This document shows, in pieces, positions 26,627-33,749 of a DNA stretch of 46,370 bases (the stretch's first letter is position 1; each line of letters opens with the position of its first letter). Source of the stretch: Parafilimonas sp. (GTDB taxonomy: Bacteria > Bacteroidota > Bacteroidia > Chitinophagales > Chitinophagaceae); assembly GCA_017856455.1 (NCBI GenBank), contig JAFMEZ010000010.1, positions 1-46,370 of the forward strand, in the 5' to 3' direction. The notes beneath the pieces were generated by a model. The model had not been told where the DNA came from. It saw nothing but the letters and a program-made list of their open reading frames with translations, and did no database searches. A program made the position numbers and the translations under genes.

Positions 26627-26854
26627 TTATGCAGTTTCCACCAAGATGGAAGCTGCTTCGTTTAATCTAAGGCTTACCTGATATCCTGCAACAGTTACTG
26701 AAATTGGATCACCAAGTGGTGCAATTTGCTCAACTACCACTTCTTCGCCCTGAAGGAATCCCATTTCCATTAATTTCAAAATCAATTCCTGGTCCTCCAG
26801 TGACTGAATCACAGCTTTCTGCCCAACATTTAAATCTGATAGTTTTTTAAGCAT
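26627..26854 (-). CDS. feoA: FeoA-domain protein (ferrous iron transport)
   Basis: A 75-aa SH3-like FeoA protein. The signature is LSDLNVGQKAVIQSLED, followed by LKLMEMGFLQGEEVVVEQIAPLGDPISVTVAGYQVSLR, with the MGF and GDP blocks conserved in FeoA. Such proteins bind the FeoB cytosolic domain and are needed for Fe2+ uptake. Here it sits with nadD, about 12 kb from feoB, which is unusual because the two are normally adjacent or fused. It could instead be a second FeoA-like protein; a fused or adjacent copy may exist elsewhere. Confidence 0.88.
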   Translation of the reverse strand: MLKKLSDLNVGQKAVIQSLEDQELILKLMEMGFLQGEEVVVEQIAPLGDPISVTVAGYQVSLRLNEAASILVETA

Positions 26855-26919
26855 GATAGTTATATCAGGAACGCAAAGCTACTTCGCTTCGGGGGATTTC
26901 TTGTACTTTTATTCCTTCA

Positions 26920-27345
26920 ATGTCAACCATTCAATTTTTTTATCAAAAACGCCTCAATTCTTTCAGAAACAGAGAGAAACTGAAGCAATTTCTCATAAAA
27001 ACGGCCAAATCACATAAAAGAGGGGTTGATGAAATCAATATTATATTTTGCTCCGATCCCTATCTTTTAGAGATCAATAAAAAACATTTATCACACGATT
27101 ATTATACTGATATCATCACTTTCGATCTTTCACAAAAAGGCTCCCCATTACAGGCTGAAATTTACATCAGCATTGACCGTGTGAAGGACAATGCAAAATC
27201 TATTGGGACTTCCTTTAATCAAGAGCTTCACCGGGTAATATTTCACGGGATGCTTCATTTACTGGGATTGAAAGACAAATTACCGGCAGATCAAAAAAAG
27301 ATGAGAAAGGCAGAGGATGAGTTGCTTGGCAAGTATTTTAAATAA
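26920..27345 (+). CDS. ybeY: rRNA maturation endoribonuclease YbeY
   Basis: Metal-dependent RNase of UPF0054, used in 16S rRNA 3' maturation and ribosome quality control. The zinc-site region is HGMLHLLGLKDK (109-120): His109 and His113 are present, but the third position of the classic HGxLHLxGYDH motif is Asp119. SHDYYTDIITFDL (58-70) is a well-conserved strand-turn. The length is 141 aa. The stop overlaps the start of the CAP gene (TAATG, 27343-27347), inside which a parS-like site begins. Confidence 0.9.
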   Translation: MSTIQFFYQKRLNSFRNREKLKQFLIKTAKSHKRGVDEINIIFCSDPYLLEINKKHLSHDYYTDIITFDLSQKGSPLQAEIYISIDRVKDNAKSIGTSFNQELHRVIFHGMLHLLGLKDKLPADQKKMRKAEDELLGKYFK

Positions 27346-28007
27346 TGTTCCACGTGAAACATCTTGTTTTCATCTTATTATTTCCACTCTTATCCAGTGC
27401 ACAAGGAAGCTTTACTTTAAAGGATACGCCATTGATAGTTAAGCTGGAAGTAGACCAAACCATCAAAGCACATGTAGATAGAGAATTGATAAAGTCGGGA
27501 CTCTCAAATGAGGAGAGAGAGTTTTTCTATTGGGTCAATTATCTGAGAAAAAACCCTCCACAGTTCTATACAGATTGTATCCTTCCTTTTCTAAAACAAT
27601 TCCCTGAGGCCAATGGCAAAGAGGCAAAAAGCCTTCAAAAAGATCTTTTGTCATCTCCCAAACTAAATCTCTTGTCTTTTTCTGCTGCTGCTACAGATGC
27701 AGCAAAAATTCATTGTGCAGATTTGGCCCTGAAACAGAATAATATCGGACACAATAGTTCAGATGGAAAGAACTTCTCAACGAGAATGCGACTTGCAGGC
27801 ATTACCAAGTGTGCAGCAGAGAATATTTATACCGGTAAAAACGAGCCACTGCTTTCCCTCATTATGCTCTTGCTCGACTTAGGACTCGAAGTGCCGGGAC
27901 ACAGAAAGAATTTGTTGGCCCCATGGTATAATCTAATGGGACTCTCCATGCAAACCCATCGATCCATGAAAAGGATTGTTCTGGTACAAATTTTCTCCTG
28001 CTCCTGA
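27345..28007 (+). CDS. Exported CAP-domain (SCP/PR-1-like) protein
   Basis: The 220-aa protein has a signal peptide (MFHVKHLVFILLFPLLSSAQG) and a CAP domain toward the C-terminus, with the motifs HNSSDGKNFSTRM, CAAENIY and PGHRKNLL. The function of bacterial CAP proteins is mostly unknown; they are usually secreted. The first 16 bases after the A of the start codon form a parS-like site that encodes the signal-peptide n-region (MFHVKH). A second parS-like palindrome begins directly after the TGA. The gene is coupled to ybeY by a one-base overlap. The CAP-domain His/Glu residues look present, but the AENI tetrad His context is only partly conserved. Confidence 0.82.
   Translation: MFHVKHLVFILLFPLLSSAQGSFTLKDTPLIVKLEVDQTIKAHVDRELIKSGLSNEEREFFYWVNYLRKNPPQFYTDCILPFLKQFPEANGKEAKSLQKDLLSSPKLNLLSFSAAATDAAKIHCADLALKQNNIGHNSSDGKNFSTRMRLAGITKCAAENIYTGKNEPLLSLIMLLLDLGLEVPGHRKNLLAPWYNLMGLSMQTHRSMKRIVLVQIFSCS
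27346..27361. promoter_or_regulatory. parS-like ParB-binding site 1
   Basis: TGTTCCACGTGAAACA matches the bacterial chromosomal parS consensus TGTTnCACGTGAAACA at every defined base. It starts at the T of the CAP gene's ATG and ends inside codon 6. ParB would be expected to nucleate here for origin segregation. Confidence 0.8.
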
Positions 28008-28023
28008 TGTTCCACGTGGAACA
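28008..28023. promoter_or_regulatory. parS-like ParB-binding site 2
   Basis: TGTTCCACGTGGAACA is a perfect 16-bp palindrome, differing from the parS consensus only by G for A in the right half (the mirror of the n position). It begins at the base after the CAP gene's stop, 662 bp from site 1, and lies 58 bp upstream of mnmG. Confidence 0.75.
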
Positions 28024-28026
28024 CTT

Positions 28027-28067
28027 ACAGTTAACTGTTAACGGCAACTGTTAACTGCAAACTCCTG
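28027..28067. repeat. Heptad-phased ACTGNNA repeat
   Basis: Between parS site 2 and mnmG the sequence reads ACAGTTA, ACTGTTA, ACGGCA (one base short), ACTGTTA, ACTGCAA, ACTCCTG. The 7-bp phase parallels the different heptad array at 1687-1742. The core CAGTTAACTG (28028-28037) is a perfect palindrome. It sits just upstream of the mnmG -7 box. Confidence 0.6.
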
Positions 28068-28069
28068 TT

Positions 28070-28077
28070 TATCTTTG
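28070..28077 (+). promoter_or_regulatory. Candidate -7 box of mnmG (TATCTTTG)
   Basis: TATCTTTG matches TAnnTTTG and ends only 4 nt before the mnmG ATG. Transcription starting about 7 nt downstream of the box would begin at or beside the start codon, predicting a leaderless or near-leaderless mRNA. No TTTG is seen at -33. Confidence 0.5.
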
Positions 28078-28081
28078 CAAT

Positions 28082-29950
28082 ATGTTTCCAAAGTATGATG
28101 TGATCGTTGTGGGAGCTGGACATGCCGGCTCAGAGGCCGCCGCAGCCGCAGCCAATATGGGCAGCAAGGTTTTATTGGTGACCATGAACTTGCAGAACAT
28201 TGCCCAAATGAGTTGCAATCCCGCTATGGGAGGCATTGCAAAGGGGCAAATTGTACGTGAAATAGATGCTTTGGGAGGATATTCTGGAATTGTGACCGAT
28301 CAAACCATGATCCAGTTCAGAATGCTTAATCGGTCGAAGGGTCCTGCTATGTGGAGCCCAAGAGCCCAAAGTGACCGCATGTTGTTTTCTCAGCGTTGGA
28401 GGGAAAAATTGGAGGCAACACCAGGACTGGATTTTTATCAGGATATGGTGAAAGGGTTGTTGGTGAAAAATGGAGTCGTGAGAGGCGTTATCACAGGAAT
28501 GGGAAATGAGATTGAAGCCAAGGCTGTGGTACTTACAAATGGTACATTTTTAAATGGGATCATTCATATTGGAGAGAAAAATTTTGGTGGAGGAAGGATG
28601 GCAGAGCGAGCAGCGACGGGCATTACAGAGCAATTGGTAGCATTGGGATTTGAAAGTGATCGTCTGAAAACAGGCACACCGCCAAGGATTGATGGAAGGA
28701 GTTTGGATTATTCCAAGATGGAAGAGCAGAAAGGAGACGATGAAATAACTGGATTTTCATATTTGAATTTCGAGCGCATCAAACCCGAGCAGCAGAGAAG
28801 TTGTTGGGTTGCCTATACCAATGAGCTGGTGCACGATACACTTAAAACCGGATTCGATAGGAGTCCTATGTTCGCCGGCAGAATCGAAGGAACAGGTCCA
28901 AGGTATTGCCCAAGTATTGAAGACAAAATCAACCGCTTTGCTGAGCGCGACCGCCATCAGCTTTTTGTAGAGCCTGAAGGATGGAACACCGTGGAGATCT
29001 ATTTAAATGGATTTTCAACCTCTTTACCAGAAGATGTTCAGTATCAAGCACTTATAAAGATACCAGGATTTGAAAATGTGAGGGTATTCAGGCCGGGTTA
29101 TGCCATTGAATACGATTATTTTCCACCCCATCAGCTTCATTACTCATTGGAAACCAAGCAGTTACGTGGTTTATTTTTCGCCGGACAGATCAATGGAACT
29201 ACGGGTTACGAGGAAGCAGCTTGTCAGGGACTCATGGCGGGGATCAATGCACATAATTATGTGGTTGACAGGGAACCATTGGTTTTAAAAAGAAGTGAAG
29301 CATATATCGGTGTCTTGATTGATGATCTGATAACAAAAGGAACTGAAGAACCATATAGGATGTTTACATCAAGAGCAGAGTATCGAACATTGTTGCGACA
29401 AGACAATGCAGATTTGCGATTGACAACGATTGGTTATGATTTGGGATTGGCAAGTGAGGAAAGATTTCAAATGGTTCAAAAGAAAAAAGAAAACATTGAA
29501 ACGATCATAAAAAAATTCAATGAAGTTTCTGTAGATCCAATTGACATCAATTCATTTTTTGAAAACGTTGGATCAACACCGCTCTCACAAAAACAAAAAT
29601 TAGCACAGCTCGTATTACGTCCGGGTATTGGTGCAAAAGAAATGATTGATCATCATGATGGGTTGAAAAAAGATTTTTCTCATTATCATGAAGTTGAAAT
29701 TGAGCAGGCGGAAATACAAATGAAATATGCAGTGTACATAGAGAAGGAAAGAGAAATGGTGGAGCGCATGGGACAAATGGAAGATCTTGAAATCCCTGCC
29801 AGCTTTGACTTTTCAAGGGTTCAGGCCATCAGTGCTGAAGCAAGAGAGAAGCTTAAAAAAATACAGCCGAAAACACTTGGACAAGCATCACGTATTTCAG
29901 GAATCAATCCAAGTGATGTTCAAATTCTCATGGTATACATGGGCAGATAA
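28082..29950 (+). CDS. mnmG: tRNA uridine-5-carboxymethylaminomethyl modification enzyme MnmG (GidA)
   Basis: FAD enzyme that, with MnmE, installs the cmnm5 group on wobble uridine of several tRNAs. The dinucleotide motif GAGHAGSEAA (11-20) is at the N-terminus. Other blocks are MSCNPAMGGIAKGQIVREIDALGG, GRCNP-type FGGGRMAERAATG, and the GIDA C-terminal helical domain ending in GINPSDVQILMVYMGR. The length of 622 aa is full. It is classically origin-linked in many bacteria, consistent with the parS sites immediately upstream. The wobble uridine it modifies is also the substrate position of MnmH in this window. Confidence 0.97.
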   Translation: MFPKYDVIVVGAGHAGSEAAAAAANMGSKVLLVTMNLQNIAQMSCNPAMGGIAKGQIVREIDALGGYSGIVTDQTMIQFRMLNRSKGPAMWSPRAQSDRMLFSQRWREKLEATPGLDFYQDMVKGLLVKNGVVRGVITGMGNEIEAKAVVLTNGTFLNGIIHIGEKNFGGGRMAERAATGITEQLVALGFESDRLKTGTPPRIDGRSLDYSKMEEQKGDDEITGFSYLNFERIKPEQQRSCWVAYTNELVHDTLKTGFDRSPMFAGRIEGTGPRYCPSIEDKINRFAERDRHQLFVEPEGWNTVEIYLNGFSTSLPEDVQYQALIKIPGFENVRVFRPGYAIEYDYFPPHQLHYSLETKQLRGLFFAGQINGTTGYEEAACQGLMAGINAHNYVVDREPLVLKRSEAYIGVLIDDLITKGTEEPYRMFTSRAEYRTLLRQDNADLRLTTIGYDLGLASEERFQMVQKKKENIETIIKKFNEVSVDPIDINSFFENVGSTPLSQKQKLAQLVLRPGIGAKEMIDHHDGLKKDFSHYHEVEIEQAEIQMKYAVYIEKEREMVERMGQMEDLEIPASFDFSRVQAISAEAREKLKKIQPKTLGQASRISGINPSDVQILMVYMGR

Positions 29951-29979
29951 ATTATCTTAGCTAAAATTAAAAAATCCGG

Positions 29980-30615
29980 ATGACATCATTGAATGCAATA
30001 CAGTTGATGGAAGTATTCCCTATTTTTACTTCAGACCTTGCGGAGTTCATTCATCAAAATGGAGAAACAGCAGTTTTCAAAGCAGGTGAAGTTTTAATGC
30101 GTCCCGGTCAGTTTTTCAAGTCTGCCATGTTGATTGTAAATGGAAAAGTGAAACTCTACAGAGAAGGCGAAGAAGGAGAAGAGTTTTTCATGTATTTTCT
30201 TGAAAGAGGTGAAGCCTGTGCATTGAGCATGCTGTGTATGGCAAGAAACCAATTCAGTACAGTGATGGCTGTTTCGGTTGAAGAAACAGAAGTCATCATG
30301 ATTCCCATCCAGCTGATGGATACATTAATGAAATCATATGCTTCCTGGTATCATTTTGTGATAGAAACATATCGGTCAAGATTTGAAGAGTTGTTGACAG
30401 TGGTAGATCAGATTGCGTTTAAGAATATGGACGAAAGACTCGAGTGGTATCTTCAGCGGCAGGCGGCTGCTTTTGGAAAAGATTTAAACTTAACCCATCA
30501 GCAAATTGCACACGATATCAATTCTTCAAGAGAAGTTGTTTCAAGGCTATTAAAAAAACTTGAAAAACTGGATAGGATTAAAATGGAAAGAAATACTATT
30601 CACTGGGTAGGTTAA
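29980..30615 (+). CDS. Crp/Fnr family transcriptional regulator
   Basis: The 211-aa protein has an N-terminal cyclic-nucleotide-type beta-roll (about 25-115: FKAGEVLMRPGQFFKSAMLIVNGKVKLYREG) and a C-terminal winged helix (LTHQQIAHDINSSREVVSRLLKKLEK). It lacks the N-terminal Cys cluster of oxygen-sensing Fnr, so any iron-sulfur sensing is unlikely. The candidate -7 TATCTTAG (29953-29960) has one mismatch. It lies 61 nt upstream of an exported DsrE protein; related Bacteroidota regulators control sulfur or redox genes, so it may regulate its neighbour (inference). Confidence 0.88.
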   Translation: MTSLNAIQLMEVFPIFTSDLAEFIHQNGETAVFKAGEVLMRPGQFFKSAMLIVNGKVKLYREGEEGEEFFMYFLERGEACALSMLCMARNQFSTVMAVSVEETEVIMIPIQLMDTLMKSYASWYHFVIETYRSRFEELLTVVDQIAFKNMDERLEWYLQRQAAAFGKDLNLTHQQIAHDINSSREVVSRLLKKLEKLDRIKMERNTIHWVG

Positions 30616-30676
30616 GATTCTCTTTTGATTATTAACCGTATTATTGATAACTTTTGTTTCTAAAGCCATTTTTAAA

Positions 30677-31087
30677 ATGAAGTATTTACACATTGTTTTT
30701 TTGCTCTTGATGATTTCTTTTTCATCCAATGCTCAATCGAACAAACATAGAGTGGTATGGGATTTATCAAGTACTGATACAACAGTTCAAGCAGCTGTAT
30801 TTCGTCAAATCAACAACGCACGTGTAGAATTACCAGATCTTGATATTGAAGTGGTGTTTCACGGACAAGCAGTTTATGTAATGATGAAAGACTCCACACA
30901 ATTTGCTGATCGCATTAAAATAGCAAAAGATAAAGGTGTTACACTCGCAGTATGCAACAATTCATTGCGCAGGTTAAAAATTGATCCATCACAAGTATCT
31001 CCATCTGCAATTGTAGTTCCAAGTGCTGTTGCAGAATTGATCAAAAAGCAAACTGATGGATGGAGCTATTTGAAAGCCTCGCATTAA
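30677..31087 (+). CDS. Exported DsrE/DsrF-like protein
   Basis: A 136-aa protein with a signal peptide (MKYLHIVFLLLMISFSSNAQ) before a DsrE-fold domain (RVVWDLSSTDTTVQAAVFRQINN, DIEVVFHGQAVYVMM, KDKGVTLAVCNNSL). A single Cys in LAVCNNSL is at the position of the sulfur-carrying residue in DsrE-type sulfurtransferases. Most DsrE proteins are cytoplasmic; this one appears periplasmic. I use ATG 30677 instead of 30644, since the signal peptide starts there. It is preceded by the Crp/Fnr gene and followed 10 nt later by a sulfatase. Confidence 0.82.
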   Translation: MKYLHIVFLLLMISFSSNAQSNKHRVVWDLSSTDTTVQAAVFRQINNARVELPDLDIEVVFHGQAVYVMMKDSTQFADRIKIAKDKGVTLAVCNNSLRRLKIDPSQVSPSAIVVPSAVAELIKKQTDGWSYLKASH

Positions 31088-31097
31088 TCTCTTAGTT

Positions 31098-32600
31098 ATG
31101 GGTTATGCCATTCATGTTTTGGGTTATCGATGTTATCGGGTTGTCTTTGTTGTCGGTTTACTATTCGTTTTTTCTTTCTCATTTTCACAGTCGAAAGTAA
31201 AACCCAATATCATTTATATCTATGCGGATGATTTGGGATATGGCGAGCTGGGCTCATATGGTCAGACCAAAATAAAAACTCCTCATCTTGACCAAATGGC
31301 AAGAGAGGGAATGCGTTTCACACAACATTACAGCAGTGCACCAGTTTGTGCACCTTCCAGATGCATGTTGATGACTGGTAAAAATCCGGGTCATTCTTAT
31401 ATAAGAGGTAATTATGAGTTAGGCGGATTTGAAGATGAGAAGGAAAGGGGACAAATGCCACTTCATGAAGGTGCCTATACCATTGCAAAAATGTTGAAGG
31501 AAAGAAATTATGCAACAGGCATGGTGGGAAAATGGGGAATGGGCGTGGTTGGCACAACAGGGAGTCCACTTAATCATGGCTTTGATTATTATTATGGCTA
31601 TCTCGATCAAAAGCAGGCACATAATTTTTATCCAACACATCTTTGGGAAAATGACCGATGGGATTCTTTAAACAATCCATTCATCTACGTTCATCGTCCA
31701 CTTGATTCAACTACCGCCACCGAAAATGATTTCAATTATTATAAGGGCAATGATTATGCACCACAAAAAATGACGGAGAAAGCATTGGCATTTATTGAGC
31801 AGCATAAATCCAACTCATTTTTTCTTTATCTCCCTTATACCATTCCACACCTTTCGCTTCAACTGCCTGATGAATATGTAAATAAATACAAGGGACAGTT
31901 TGATGAGCGTCCTTATTACGGACAAAAAGGCTATGCTGCAAACAGGTTTCCACTTTCAACCTATGCAGGAATGATTTCATATTTGGATGATCAGGTGGGA
32001 ATCATTCTAAAGAAAATAAAATCATTGGGGCTAGACTCGAATACCATTGTGATGTTTTCATCTGATAATGGCACAACTTTTTCATCTCCTGTTAATAAAG
32101 ATTATTTTAACAGCGTGAGTGGATTAAGGGGATTGAAAATGGAATTATATGAAGGAGGAATAAGGGTACCGTTTATTGCAAGATGGCCAGGTAAAATAAG
32201 GGCTGGCTCAATTGCAGATTTGGTTTCCGTTCAATATGATGTGCTTGCAACATTGTCTGAATTAACCGGAAAGAAAATAGCAAATACAGATGGCATTTCT
32301 TTTCTACCAACATTATTTGGAAGGCAACAAAAAGAAGTACATCCTCATTTATATTTTGAATATCCTGAAAACGGCGGACAGGTTGCCATCAGGATGGGGA
32401 ATTGGAAAGCAGTGAAAAAAAATATGATCAAAAATTCATCTGCTACATGGGAGCTCTATGATTTGTCTAATGATCCTCAAGAAAAAAACAATCTTGCAGA
32501 TTTACATAAAGAATTGCTGAAAGAATTTGATGCTATTGTAAAAAAGGAACATCAGCATCCTGTTGTCAATGATTGGGAAGTAGTTGACCGTATTAAATGA
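31098..32600 (+). CDS. Exported sulfatase (arylsulfatase type)
   Basis: Sulfate-ester hydrolase with a signal-type N-terminus (VVFVVGLLFVFSFSFSQ). Metal-binding DD (44-45, IYADDLGYGELG) and the catalytic signature CAPSR with Cys84 (APVCAPSRCMLMTG) are present; this Cys is normally converted to formylglycine. The core continues with GKWGMGVVG, SDNGTTF and GGIRVPFIARWPG. The length is 500 aa. It cleaves sulfate from polysaccharides or small esters; substrate unknown. A maturation enzyme (anSME or FGE) is not in the window. Its stop abuts the convergent aminotransferase gene. The 5' end has short GGTTATnG-like repeats, so the exact start is less certain. Confidence 0.9.
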   Translation: MGYAIHVLGYRCYRVVFVVGLLFVFSFSFSQSKVKPNIIYIYADDLGYGELGSYGQTKIKTPHLDQMAREGMRFTQHYSSAPVCAPSRCMLMTGKNPGHSYIRGNYELGGFEDEKERGQMPLHEGAYTIAKMLKERNYATGMVGKWGMGVVGTTGSPLNHGFDYYYGYLDQKQAHNFYPTHLWENDRWDSLNNPFIYVHRPLDSTTATENDFNYYKGNDYAPQKMTEKALAFIEQHKSNSFFLYLPYTIPHLSLQLPDEYVNKYKGQFDERPYYGQKGYAANRFPLSTYAGMISYLDDQVGIILKKIKSLGLDSNTIVMFSSDNGTTFSSPVNKDYFNSVSGLRGLKMELYEGGIRVPFIARWPGKIRAGSIADLVSVQYDVLATLSELTGKKIANTDGISFLPTLFGRQQKEVHPHLYFEYPENGGQVAIRMGNWKAVKKNMIKNSSATWELYDLSNDPQEKNNLADLHKELLKEFDAIVKKEHQHPVVNDWEVVDRIK

Positions 32601-33746
32601 TTAAAGTGCACATAAACGCTCAATTGCATTTTGGAGCGTTGTTTCTTTTTTCGCAAAACAAAATCTGAGCACCTTATCATCTTCTCCATTTTGGTAGAAG
32701 GCAGATACTGGAATCGTTGCAACGCCAATCGATTTGGTCAGATGAATAGCCATGTCCATTGAAGACAAGTCAGAAATATTTTCATAAGTACCACAAACAA
32801 AATAGCTTCCAAAAGATGGGAGCAAGGTAAAGCGAGACGACTTCATTTTTTCAACGAAGAAATCTCTTTTGTTTTGCATAAATCCAGCCAGAGATAAGTA
32901 ACGCTCTTTCTTTTTGAGGTGTTCGGCCAATGCTACCTGTGTTGGAGTGAAGCAGCAGAATGCATCAAATTGATGCAGCCTTCTAAATTCCGCTGTATAG
33001 GCTTTCGGAGCAACACAATAACCCAATTTCCATCCGGTGCAATTGTATACTTTTCCAAAAGAGAAACAGACAAAACTTCTGTTGTAGAGTTCAGGATATT
33101 TTAGTGCACTATTGTGCTGCTTTCCATCAAATACCAAATGTTCATATACTTCATCGCTGATCAAAAAAATATTAGTATTGCTCAGTATAGATTGAAGCGT
33201 GAGCATATCATCATGTGAAAGAATTGTTCCAGTTGGATTATGTGGAGAGTTGATGATGATTGCTTTTGTTTTCGCATTGATGGCATCTTTCACTTTGTTC
33301 CAATCAACTGTATAGTCTGGAAATTTCAAAGGTACACGGACAGGAATACCTCCATTTGCGATGATGTTGGGAATATAACAATCATAAGCAGGCTCTAGAA
33401 CTATTACTTCATCACCGGGTTGCAGTATCGTTGTAAATGCAGTATAGATTGCATAACTGCCACCAGGTGTGATGGTGATTTCATCTGCTGCAGAGACATT
33501 ATTATTGTATAAAGAAGAAATTTTTTCTGCGATGGACTCCCTCAATGGCATATATCCTGCCATTGGAGCGTATTGATTGTATCCGTCTAATATTTTTTGT
33601 GAAGCGAGTGCTGCCAGCTCTTGGTCCATTTCAAAATCTGGAAATCCTTGTCCAATGTTGATCGCATTGTGTTCTGATGCCAACGCGCTCATCACTGTAA
33701 AGATGGATGTGCCTGTATTAGGAAGTTTGGATTGAATGGGAATCAT
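32601..33746 (-). CDS. PLP-dependent aminotransferase, methionine-type
   Basis: Fold-type I class I/II aminotransferase (381 aa). PLP-site blocks are present: GYNQYAPMAGYMPLRESIA, INSPHNPTGTILS, LISDEVYEHLVFDG, and the catalytic Lys in SFGKVYNCTGWKLGY. The GYNQYAPMxG stretch and KxxNCTGWKxGY pattern fit YbdL/MtnE-like methionine aminotransferase, giving a methionine salvage or transamination role; kynurenine aminotransferase activity is also known in this group. It is the third gene of kdsD-manC-aminotransferase on the minus strand (3-nt gap to manC). Confidence 0.88.
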   Translation of the reverse strand: MIPIQSKLPNTGTSIFTVMSALASEHNAINIGQGFPDFEMDQELAALASQKILDGYNQYAPMAGYMPLRESIAEKISSLYNNNVSAADEITITPGGSYAIYTAFTTILQPGDEVIVLEPAYDCYIPNIIANGGIPVRVPLKFPDYTVDWNKVKDAINAKTKAIIINSPHNPTGTILSHDDMLTLQSILSNTNIFLISDEVYEHLVFDGKQHNSALKYPELYNRSFVCFSFGKVYNCTGWKLGYCVAPKAYTAEFRRLHQFDAFCCFTPTQVALAEHLKKKERYLSLAGFMQNKRDFFVEKMKSSRFTLLPSFGSYFVCGTYENISDLSSMDMAIHLTKSIGVATIPVSAFYQNGEDDKVLRFCFAKKETTLQNAIERLCAL

Positions 33747-33749
33747 TCA

